In this document: positions 60,601 through 61,570 of the stretch, one piece after another
How positions within the stretch are numbered: position 1 is the stretch's first letter
Layout: every line of letters begins with the position of its first letter
From: Gammaproteobacteria bacterium
Lineage (GTDB): Bacteria; Pseudomonadota; Gammaproteobacteria; Arenicellales; JAANXG01
DNA: 61,570 nt
Assembly: GCA_024639325.1 (NCBI GenBank)
Contig: JAHEIO010000015.1
Location: forward strand, 1 to 61,570
Direction of reading: 5' to 3'
The notes under the pieces: generated by a model
The model's input: the letters and a program-made list of their open reading frames with translations, nothing else
Database searches by the model: none
Told to the model about the DNA's origin: nothing
Made by a program: the position numbers and the translations under genes

Positions 60601-61570
60601 ACCGAGCAGCCCGGCGGTCAGGTGGGTACCCTGCAGCCGAACATCTGTCCGTTGCCTGCGTGTGATGCCGAATCCGGTATACAGGGGGTGTCGGTGGAGC
60701 TGTGGCTGGACGATGGCGACGGCATCATAGAGCCCAGCATCGACAATCTGGTGCGCACGACGACCACCGACGCCAATGGGGACTACAATTTCCTCGGCCT
60801 GCCGCCCGGAGCGTACGTGGTGCGGGTACCGGACGACACGACGCAGGACGTGGCCGGGAACCTGGGTACCAACGGTGCGCTGGCCGGCATGAGTTCAGTT
60901 CTGGGCAGCATTGATCCGACCCAGGACAACAACGGTCACGCGAATCCGTACGCGGTGACGCTGGCGATCGACAGCACCGATACCAGCGTGGACTTCGCGT
61001 ATGCGGCCACGACCGCGACGCCGTTCAGTATCGACGGCACGGTGTTCGAGGACAACGGTGGCGCAGGCACCCTGGGCGTGAACGACGGGCCGACCATCGA
61101 TGCGGTGGCGCCGGGCGCCGTGGTGACCCTGTACCGGGTGGTTGGCGGCGTTGAGTATCTGTTTGGCAGCACCACCACGGACGGCGGCGGCGACTACAGT
61201 TTCGGCGACCTGCCTTCGGGTGAGTACCGTGTCGAGGTGAGTACAGCCGGCACCATTGTCGACGGCATGACGCAGTCAGCGGATCCCGATCAGTACGGTG
61301 TGGAGTGCACCGCGTGTGACAGCAGTTTCACGGTGACGCTTCCGGCTGCCACCAATCCGGACGGCGGCTCCAACGGCGACGGTACGATATCGAATGTCGA
61401 CTTTGGTTACTGGAATGGCGGGACGCAGACGACGCCGGTGACGTTATCGTATTTTCGAGCGACGGGTGGAGGCAGATTTATAGAGTTTGAGTGGTCGACG
61501 GCGACGGAGACGGGGAATGCGGGATTCAATTTGTATGTGAGGGGACTGGACGGGGGTTGGGAACGTATTA
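42601..61570 (+). CDS. Giant secreted SdrD/DUF11/propeller mosaic protein, 3' end outside window
   Basis: One frame stays open from the ATG at 42601 to the last base, 6,323 codons with no stop. An in-frame TGA at 42595 fixes the 5' limit. A TTG at 42673 preceded by GAAGGGG may be the true start and gives a tidy signal peptide (RRKPRYLLTAGLALLGLASV, cut near AHA-HN). The mature part is rich in Gly, Asp, Thr and Ser and poor in Lys, with many acidic turns. Order: unique N-terminus, two DUF11 domains, SdrD-like modules, DUF11 split by DNRLRE, Asp-box propeller, SdrD modules, DUF11, Kelch-like propeller, third propeller, and about 27 SdrD modules. It then ends in TATETGNAGFNLYVRG, a known C-terminal type. 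Likely a surface, matrix or adhesive protein. Anchoring is not visible. Confidence 0.93.
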   Translation, partial: MNISGLLFAERRSLRISSGEGVRHLRRKPRYLLTAGLALLGLASVGSVAHAHNLDASAVYVFFDPDTQAMLDARIADPGWAPPRTLLQAGDELGLIIKAVPDDGTDTGVGGYTTFYPTKGIQVLDAAFLAAGDDPSDGITGYDKIPAHGQAAMPSVGAGGDSTVDVSGLLRGPNVLGVTSNMADAGNANLGTLPGVYGDIGIFFSTAPETAVGSYPGSKDPVTGDITNAITNNSGDTVGNRTFFGTPLNEWDAWQMQAFGISGSDNPEYEGSPVIDSNGRGYAPWGLASAVAGPQSGYAWEFDKDKYDICDPLPYAPTTACVDAATQDIGPWQRIKYPGSTIASDPPGANPPDQPYVIGQGTDLGVDLSVADLPVTVSLSDGASPKAVRWAYGQLTLENPEYAWVKIRVIDTSEILDDTGCPKWWVDTFGGDAGGDSGGKDHIWRYYDPNSRLMDGCAAIGKTADREAVQVGDTFQYRINYYNAGGNDLLNLTVRETLPSGVNFISAVPAQDSGPNPLIWNFPNVLRGEKVEILVTVEASGSGILDNEICVEGETLGGETIDGCSNEKTPSGNIPLLVQTKSVSPTSVAPGGTVQYTINIDNIGSGPSGNPVTITEHLADGFSYLNAVHVTVNGANLTSSTSIDSSDSQSPVFTVPLSIDDGDSLQIVFNARVHAATEPESYCNSYTTNQNGINQSTGALACVNVGGSKIGGNIFRDWGGDGTRDDPGDEGAPAVPVDLYQCVGACGGGDDILLKSTVTDADGNYLFEGLAPDETTGTTYRIAVDDGTGSPVDGYNQTANPDGANCGGTCGVGDNSYDVFLNDSDESIDNDFGYQPAGSGAIGDTMWDDSGQGGGTADDGVQNGTEPGIQNVTVLLYEDTNGNGAIDPDDQQIASDVTDAGGNYGFTGLAEGLDYLVFAPRTDQDLIDYYGNQVPSKSFRISTGLSNPVAVPNLSGTYDDADVGFFGVIASNLGGRAYQEEDGVDGYNPAAGDVPLAGVTVILKDGTCDPDTTGQGNSCPRTTTDSNGLYLFEGLIAGDYVVDIDQDSPSVPTGYTPQRDNLAVTLLENEDSFGNDFPFTQLLSKTADVANPSPGDEITYTITPNYSGSEVLSNVVVTDLVPTGTTFVSAGQGGFLGTGPGGPLTIGADKDTYLNQNDDDRNFGASDPLVTNGGSGQARRVLVQFDVSTVPSTATITSAQLIMHHTNGVTDGEDVDVHRVTSDWTEGDNDNSNTAPNEANWIERTGAANWTTAGGDYDSSVLDANAIAAQNTDYSWDVSTAVQAWVDGSANNHGLLLKGTDEAGGDKAQNWASRDDATNPPELIISYTNGNAGEVTWKVGSNTTAVDGSTGGTDTGTFSAPPLSDNLDSGRGSDNNDRLTASANITPDSIATDSSGTMHVVFNQNGANTNYTNSADSGATWSAVQQINVSPDTNDRQAAIAVDGNDHIHVVAVDEDKNVFYLNSTNGGASFSTPVEIGNSRGSDGNDRDPDIAVDGSNNVHVVFNQNNANTFYIKGTFSSGPTWTWPATPIQIDASPDGKDKNAQVAVYGSNVYVVIDDDNKNVFLRKSTDGGANFAVAVEIDGTAGDGTDRFPDIAADTSNGDLHMVFNQNGAGTFYINSTDTGANWSTPLDISSAPGSDKNAAITVDRFSFVHVAIDQNNRSIFYRYSTDGGATFSTEKEIDTLAGDDNDRYPAIAVAGDSVHAVFEQNGDHVYYNGADILAPTTSAMAAAGTLVSDGNSVTVTLTLGAEIDVTGITPANFTATGAGGASAGTCTGPSPVSGSITAGTTIGFSWTCPLNAGAATGGSVTFSADATGSNGGDTINFASATSNSVLVTPPLTFRVQVGEGGGTAIIANTASIYDVTGSVGSEGDPTDSNEVTTPVKSAIGDTVFTDWDQDGVQDSGEVGIENVVVELDDGNCALDGVDDGMGCPSATSDASGNYLFNGLDADNYTVKINSASLPSGYVPVSDLDGIGTPHEASLTLSTADPRYDVDFGYRPTGSGTIGDFVYEDAATDVPLVAVTVELYIDINGDGTLDPGDLLYGTETTDQAGNYSFSGLPTSANGINYIAVVDGDDLNVPPGLAPSVSEIAATLTNAAPTDDTVDFPFTGQLPTLFKSVDKTAATGGDTLSYALGVNYTGSSLLSNVTVTDDIPTDTTYVGSSANLSGTHDNSTPPGTLEWSLGANDAGSPGQYVENTELYAFRGDDKTDFWKIDVNAGSPSWNIDPTNAPGTVKEGGGLTTVDGMIYGLRGDNSTSFWVYDPATGANGAWTALANTPNNVLKGGALTGNGTDIYAFRGDKTNDFWFYDVSTGLWDDAAVADLPGGEVVDEGGALTFDGTYVYALQGNSDNFWRYDPVTDAWVARAAFCDTDEDGTGLTVKNGGALTFDGTYIYATQGDNANAFCRYDTSNDRWDTMDTVPDGVEQGGALAFDGTNIWALTGNGKGFYEYDIAGDTWGVVTIDTPENVKWGGALVFLGSGNETFTGIAVTPLVVSCDSSSATSDTGDDCAVEVTVTMTVANNGDAAIDNVSGPANLTVANVGTGTASFSQTSGPLPAGTLSIAAGSSQTFTYAYDLTADTSSVSELTFSGAASSSTMSPDPFASATSPSVVVTPLLTFQVTVDSGTTVNPLVNFGILSSSNVTKLTPDLCYAVADSGDQLVTVERLSPHTYSDVGPTGTTTMEAAAWDLDGAVLYGATVDQLYTMDPDTGAATARPNNIGTIRGSVGNITSPDVDGISFDPVTGRLYAVARRESTNLQEDLLFEIDPATGRALLNTYGAGVDYVVINTNSLTPSLGDVDDLAFERLTGTLYGIANSSASNSGADDRLVIINKNSGAVTDVGRLTRTGFNNVDDMEGLSGFVDGVLYGVTGSGSGSNGPVNSFWQVDKTTAEVTLLSTFPAYSDYEAVACLDGETNETEGLPPTPSNRVETYLVPTIGDTVFSDLNGDGDQGAGEPGIPGVQVCATNGTDTSCDVTDASGKYRITGLDADTWTVDVNLQTVPAGAFPTNPTTDAVTLTAVQRYNDADFGFQVVGNPSTIGDSVWLDADEDGVKDDNENGLGGVTLKLWVDADNDNGISAGDYIAQTTTTDANGIYAFTGLPSGNFLVVEVDETALVDTPNGGSAILGDAAVLVSVEGSTTQPLSNVVDVNITAGGTIVDYVDFGYNWTGSIGDFLWYDMNGDQVQDGPLAGCDNGADPIHECGAVTTIVLYNDFGGDGEIDPGTDSIYAITDSAADGSYLFDNLPPGNYVVKAEEQQVAAPPSSPNAGLIGTMIATTGTEDAVALSAGENYTDADFGFKEAAELEGTLYHDVSANGLLDGGEPPLPAGIVVTLTGTDFNGNPVMTMTTTDVDGEYEFIVEPGNYSISYSESDPLIPSNLGTATSPTVINVEVSAGQERGGLNFGRDDNGAIGDRVWNDADGDGVQDSGEPGIAGVTVSLYASDGTTLLAVQATDAGGNYEFIGLEDGTYVVTVDDSNFSTGPLNGFDQTGDPDESGTCSSCDDSGSRTVTSGGTFDDVDFGYQAAGAVTYGVSGNIWDDNGDGGGTAGDGAKNGAEPDIENVTVTVDVDTDNDGTVDQTYTVQTDSSGNYSVNGIPAGSKVTVIVDTTTLPGTAYMQTGDPDESGTCVSCDSSTVISALNADATGLDFGYEKDLGSIAGAVCDGGDGVIGQCDGMDAPIADVTVYLTFAGADGILGTVDDVLQTTVTCGGTLACDTGAGQATGDYLFNDLVDGFYQITKTNPAGSTDLADADGGNPNNISVLLGVGEDATDQDFEVKDVPGGIGDRVWLDTDRDGVDDNGEPGLANVTVELAGSYDVIVGRIDVNGDGSITSADVGVTLRGISVIDNGAGDYGYLDMNGDGSITPADVGIYFGTPVIDGRLDLDANGTADDAGATGGNTIAVQLTDSQGRYLFRDLPAGDYAVLVNETTLPGPDGALSETAGTTNPRAGIALVSGATRLDVDFGYVTDPTKGMIGNYVWSDANGNGEQDTGEPGIGGVTLLLTDADGNPVDDPNQAGTQDYVVTTETDGGYAFYNLDPGTYKVQVTDTRGVLGGYTLTVGDQSSTDPTVAIELIAGTIHDKADFGYENPNLHSISDRTWFDSDRNGLQAPGEAGVGDVTVALVLDENGDGIVDYDVIGGRIDLNNDGRIDASDGGILDGIDVIDGFLDMNDDGVIDGSDDGGFGGYTIVDGKLDLNASGSVPANLGSIGDQVWIDGNGDGGKGVTEAGLSGATIYLCSTTPCNIGSAAATTTTDATGKYLFKDLAAGFYYVSVDSATLPTNLTPTAVPTMPISLAVGQAYSDADFGYQPDSGTAVVGDRIWSDADGDGVQDTGEAGIGGVTVELQDGVCTTGVDCPVRTTAADGGYLFTNIAPGSYTVAVTDTGGILGAYTQSGDPDGTLDNQSSVSVAGGDVKISSDFGYRDAVNAIGEIGDTVFDDANGNGVQDAGEASIPNVTIDLFDGSGNLIATVTTDVFGNYSFTGLPVSAGGDSYTVVLTDNNNVLGNTVQSADPDQPGVPCTVCDGSASTTLSTAAPTENDVDFGYYIEDNGTLQVEPVVSRTITDENGDFSFDGLPDGNYVISITDTAGQLSNLQGTTPDAQNGERGATIAGADVSGVNFGYAGLGPIGDTVFSDADGDGVQDPGEPGIAGVAVNLYLDDGDGVFEPGGDDAQLGTQTTDAGGTYAFTDLPAGTFWVSVDNTQGPLSGYTLTTGDASTNPPDSAEFMVALTSTEPSFLDADYGYRNTSLPDVSGTVWRDPNKNAVIDPEELARFLGVTVQLVNSSGEVVATTLTDGSGNYTFPDVVAGGYNVEVTDTADVLNGFFITGGLDEIPVTVAASDINGINFGYARQTGTASIGDRIWLDSNPDGVQSPSEAGLSGVTVDLYSDRNGDGMIDSTVGVIGNALDTNSDGAINANDDGVWYGVAVVGGGLDTNGDGAVDGSDNGTLNGYTIAAGAIQTPDGPVDGAWDSRITNSSGDYLFSGLPAASYEVRVDASTVQSGLAETTYPAGVDPSALISLSEGEAYRDADFGYVTDGNSAGVIGNEVFLDANGNGSWDAGEGLGGVVLELTDGAGNPIDSDPGMAGVQPTTAVADTNGTYNFSGLAAGDYRVRVNSGVPGGLVLSAGSDPTAVISLAAYGTYLAADFGYRPAPTGAVIGDRIWNDADGDGVQDAGEAGIGGVTIELQPAGGGAAVATATTAPDGSYVFTSVSAGSYDVVVTDTGGVLGGYTQTGDPDQPGVPCTTCNNTNASVTVVAGDVYLSSDFGYQNTLTASGSIGDTVYQDTDGDGNQGVGEPGIEGVTVSLFTDPDRNGDPSDGVLVSATTTDMNGNYDFTGLPAGDYAAVVTDAGGVTVGSTATQGATPSSIPITCVGTCTDHDAADFGFLPGTVTLGDTVWYDTNNNGVQDAGEAGIGGVTVKVLDQTTGDEVASITTNADGSWLATGLRPGVLGTNYVVYVDTETLPGGVVTTPTNLGGGDTYITDTVTAGDMLTDLDFGYTGGVSASIGDTVWLDSNGDGDRDTGEAGLSGIRMVLYTTGADGIANTADDQIVSGRRTDLGGSYTFSGLLPGEYYVELDKDLPVGLSATADTGASGAGANATNGMTGEITLTAGQAYDAADFGYQPVSGTAVIGDRVWSDANGDGIEGPGEAGISGVVVELQDGVCTTGVDCPVRITAADGSYLFTGVPATGSEVYTVTVTPPTGFTAAPTNNGGSVSYMPPALTSGDIVDTVDWGFQDDVSPSASGSIGDTVFRSDQGGTPGIPDVTLNLYEAGVDDVLGTADDVLVGTTTTCGATVVCPAAESTGFYEFTGLAAGDYRVILTDISAELAGLTQTDAPAVTDVMVTCTASCTAVTDQDFGYAEAVIANGSIGNLVWFDANGDGLSAGESGISGVTLDLIDCGTGTCSDGDESVAATQITDAAGGYDFTGLAAGSYEVVVTDANQVLPGLLPSNTVSLPRTIACTSGTGGICTNDDTADFGYQPTVGGGLSNLGGTIWHDTEQPGGQVGTLQPNICPLPACDAESGIQGVSVELWLDDGDGIIEPSIDNLVRTTTTDANGDYNFLGLPPGAYVVRVPDDTTQDVAGNLGTNGALAGMSSVLGSIDPTQDNNGHANPYAVTLAIDSTDTSVDFAYAATTATPFSIDGTVFEDNGGAGTLGVNDGPTIDAVAPGAVVTLYRVVGGVEYLFGSTTTDGGGDYSFGDLPSGEYRVEVSTAGTIVDGMTQSADPDQYGVECTACDSSFTVTLPAATNPDGGSNGDGTISNVDFGYWNGGTQTTPVTLSYFRATGGGRFIEFEWSTATETGNAGFNLYVRGLDGGWERI
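42745..43970 (+). other. Giant protein: unique N-terminal region
   Basis: After the signal peptide comes a region of about 400 residues (mature start HNLDASAVYVFFDPDTQAML). Aromatic- and Asp-rich, with a few cysteines (WWVDTFGGDAGGDSGGKDHI near its end). I do not recognise a domain. It may be the exposed tip or the periplasm-facing head of the protein. Confidence 0.5.
43971..44720 (+). other. Giant protein: two DUF11-type domains
   Basis: Two repeats of the DUF11 pattern: IGKTADREAVQVGDTFQYRI...YYNAGGNDLLNLTVRETLPSGV and VQTKSVSPTSVAPGGTVQYT...IDNIGSG...VTITEHLADGF. Each is a beta-sandwich unit common in bacterial surface proteins. Both lack transmembrane character. Confidence 0.75.
44737..45840 (+). 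repeat. Giant protein: SdrD-like modules 1-3
   Basis: Three SdrD_B/Cna-B-like modules of about 110-125 residues. Each starts with an I/L-G-G/D-x-x-[WF/Y] motif (GGNIFRDWGGDG, IGDTMWDDSG, LGGRAYQEEDG), with T-D-A-x-G-x-Y-x-F-x-G-L in the middle, ending in DFGY, DVGF or DFPF. Confidence 0.8.
46024..46590 (+). other. Giant protein: DNRLRE-like domain inserted in a DUF11 domain
   Basis: About 185 residues starting IGADKDTYLNQNDDDRNFGA, with RRVLVQFDVSTVPSTATITSA and a final SWDVSTAVQAWVDGSANNHG and PPELIISYT. This is the DNRLRE/CBM96-like layout. It lies between the DUF11 start (LLSKTADVANPSPGDEITYT, 45847) and what looks like its last strand (GEVTWKVGSNTT, 46600), so the DUF11 is interrupted by it. 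Confidence 0.65.
46735..47770 (+). other. Giant protein: Asp-box (BNR-like) seven-bladed propeller
   Basis: Seven repeats of about 45-50 residues, each with a strand of the HVVFNQN or HVAIDQN type followed by an Asp-box such as STDGGANF, SADSGATW or STDGGATF. The order alternates NQNGAN and DEDKNVFYLNS types. This is the blade pattern of sialidase-like propellers, which often bind glycans or carry out hydrolysis. No catalytic sialidase arginines are assignable. Confidence 0.65.
48256..48935 (+). repeat. Giant protein: SdrD-like modules 4-5
   Basis: Two modules starting AIGDTVFTDWDQDGVQDSGE and TIGDFVYEDAATDVPLVAVT and ending DFGYRP and DFPFTG. They are preceded by a Thr-rich DUF-like sandwich (47770-48240). 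Confidence 0.8.
48949..50040 (+). other. Giant protein: DUF11 followed by Kelch-like propeller
   Basis: A DUF11 unit (LFKSVDKTAATGGDTLSYAL through GTLEWSLGAND) runs into about six Kelch-type blades, each of the form LYAFRGDDKTDFWKID, YAFRGDKTNDFWFYD, YALQGNSDNFWRYD, YATQGDNANAFCRYD. GGALTF or GGALAF between blades is characteristic. Kelch propellers commonly bind sugars or proteins. Confidence 0.7.
50460..51350 (+). other. Giant protein: third propeller-like domain
   Basis: About 295 residues of alternating strands with LYGATVDQLYTMDPDTGAA, DGISFDPVTGRLYAVARRES, DLAFERLTGTLYGIANSS and DMEGLSGFVDGVLYGVTGSG. Each has a pattern of outer strand, LYG and inner DPxTG, as in WD/quinoprotein-like propellers of secreted bacterial proteins. 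No cofactor motif seen. Confidence 0.5.
54052..54260 (+). repeat. Giant protein: EF-hand-like cassette 1
   Basis: Inserted in a SdrD module between VTVELAGS and the module's later half. Contains RIDVNGDGSITSADVG, LDMNGDGSITPADVG and LDLDANGTADD, loops of the D-x-N/D-x-D/N-G-x-I-x-x-x-D type that bind calcium in dockerins and EF-hands. Confidence 0.75.
55000..55200 (+). repeat. Giant protein: EF-hand-like cassette 2
   Basis: Starts DYDVIGGRIDLNNDGRIDAS and continues with LDMNDDGVIDGSDDGGFGGY and IVDGKLDLNASGSV. Three Ca2+-type loops, separated by I-x-G linkers, replace the middle strands of a SdrD module. The module has no DFGY end before the next begins at 55220. Confidence 0.75.
57280..57480 (+). 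repeat. Giant protein: EF-hand-like cassette 3
   Basis: Contains DRNGDGMIDSTVGVIGN, LDTNSDGAINANDDGVWYG and LDTNGDGAVDGSDNGTLNGY, again three loops with G-x-I/V-x-G linkers, then AGAIQTPDGPVDGAWDSRIT returning to the module. Same relative place in the module as in cassettes 1 and 2. Confidence 0.75.
61422..61570 (+). other. Giant protein: start of C-terminal domain
   Basis: TTPVTLSYFRATGGGRFIEF then STATETGNAGFNLYVRG. This beta-sandwich pattern (a hydrophobic strand, then W-x-T-A-T-E-x-x-N-x-G-F-x-L-Y) often comes shortly before the end or sorting region of secreted bacterial proteins. The stop is outside the window. Confidence 0.6.

Larger units (their letters stand above)
51406..61415 (+). 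repeat. Giant protein: main array of SdrD-like modules (about 27)
   Basis: Modules of about 105-130 residues each begin IGDxVWxDxxGDGxQDxGEPGI. The consensus is xGVTVxL, then TDAxGxYxFxGLxxGxYxVxV, ending DADFGY. Starts are near 51406, 51712, 52110, 52507, 52831, 53190, 53569, 53950, 54520, 54883, 55220, 55550, 55891, 56250 (half), 56476, 56848, 57172, 57730, 58072, 58432, 58780, 59120, 59494, 59845, 60208, 60574 and 61021. The fold is expected to be a Cna-B/SdrD beta-sandwich rod. No isopeptide-forming Lys/Asn pair can be confirmed by eye, and lysine is scarce. Confidence 0.85.

Noticed and set aside
43000-61300. Many short frames on both strands within the giant gene
   Set aside because: The single 6,323-codon frame explains the region. 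The short frames are Thr/Arg/Pro- or Val/Gly-rich shadows.
51406-61415. Repeated DNA considered as CRISPR or tandem satellite
   Set aside because: Repeats are about 330 bp, diverged and in frame. They encode protein modules and no Cas genes are present.

Overview
The window looks like chromosome of a GC-rich gammaproteobacterium. Support comes from Coq7 (ubiquinone synthesis), GlcDEF, QmcA/NfeD, the rplM-rpsI pair, a PatZ-like acetyltransferase and OmpR-type regulation. The exact genus cannot be read from the sequence. No prophage, CRISPR array or complete transposase gene is visible. The non-coding DNA holds several families of short palindromic elements.

Layout. 1-361: two kinds of short inverted-repeat element bounded by CTAG. 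358-11011: coq7, a small ORF, RidA, an aldehyde dehydrogenase, a tartronate-semialdehyde/3-hydroxyisobutyrate type reductase, a QmcA-NfeD membrane pair, a tartrate/D-malate type dehydrogenase and glcD-glcE-glcF. This is mainly a glycolate/hydroxy-acid block. 11012-14889: a probable small RNA with its own promoter and terminator, rplM-rpsI, tRNA-Gln(CTG) and ppk1. 15139-19619: an RND efflux pair. 19753-19787: a cluster of DnaA boxes in front of a small membrane protein gene. 20419-25752: an operon-like run of a DHDPS-family lyase, dihydropyrimidinase, ABC-2 transporter and aminotransferase. 25949-33671: small stress and metabolic genes (DUF3775, VOC, DUF1330, UspA, SDR, AEC transporter) and a large ADP-forming acyl-CoA synthetase/GNAT fusion.

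33668-41637 is a signalling region. A minus-strand group (FHA-PilZ, HD-GYP, GAF-GGDEF) handles cyclic di-GMP. A divergent plus-strand operon carries an OmpR-type regulator, a LysM-FecR protein and a CHASE2 histidine kinase. After about 1 kb of repeats comes one open reading frame that runs from 42601 off the end of the window (at least 6,323 codons, no stop). It encodes a secreted mosaic of DUF11, DNRLRE, three propeller-like domains and about 32 SdrD/Cna-B-like modules. Three of those modules carry a cassette of EF-hand-like Ca2+ loops. It is probably a giant surface or adhesive protein, and its closeness to the c-di-GMP and CHASE2 genes makes regulated adhesion a reasonable hypothesis.

The most unusual items are the giant protein with its EF-hand cassettes and domain insertions, the CTAG-bounded MITE family whose ends supply stop codons to neighbouring genes, the orphan small RNA before rplM, and the DnaA-box cluster away from any recognisable oriC genes.
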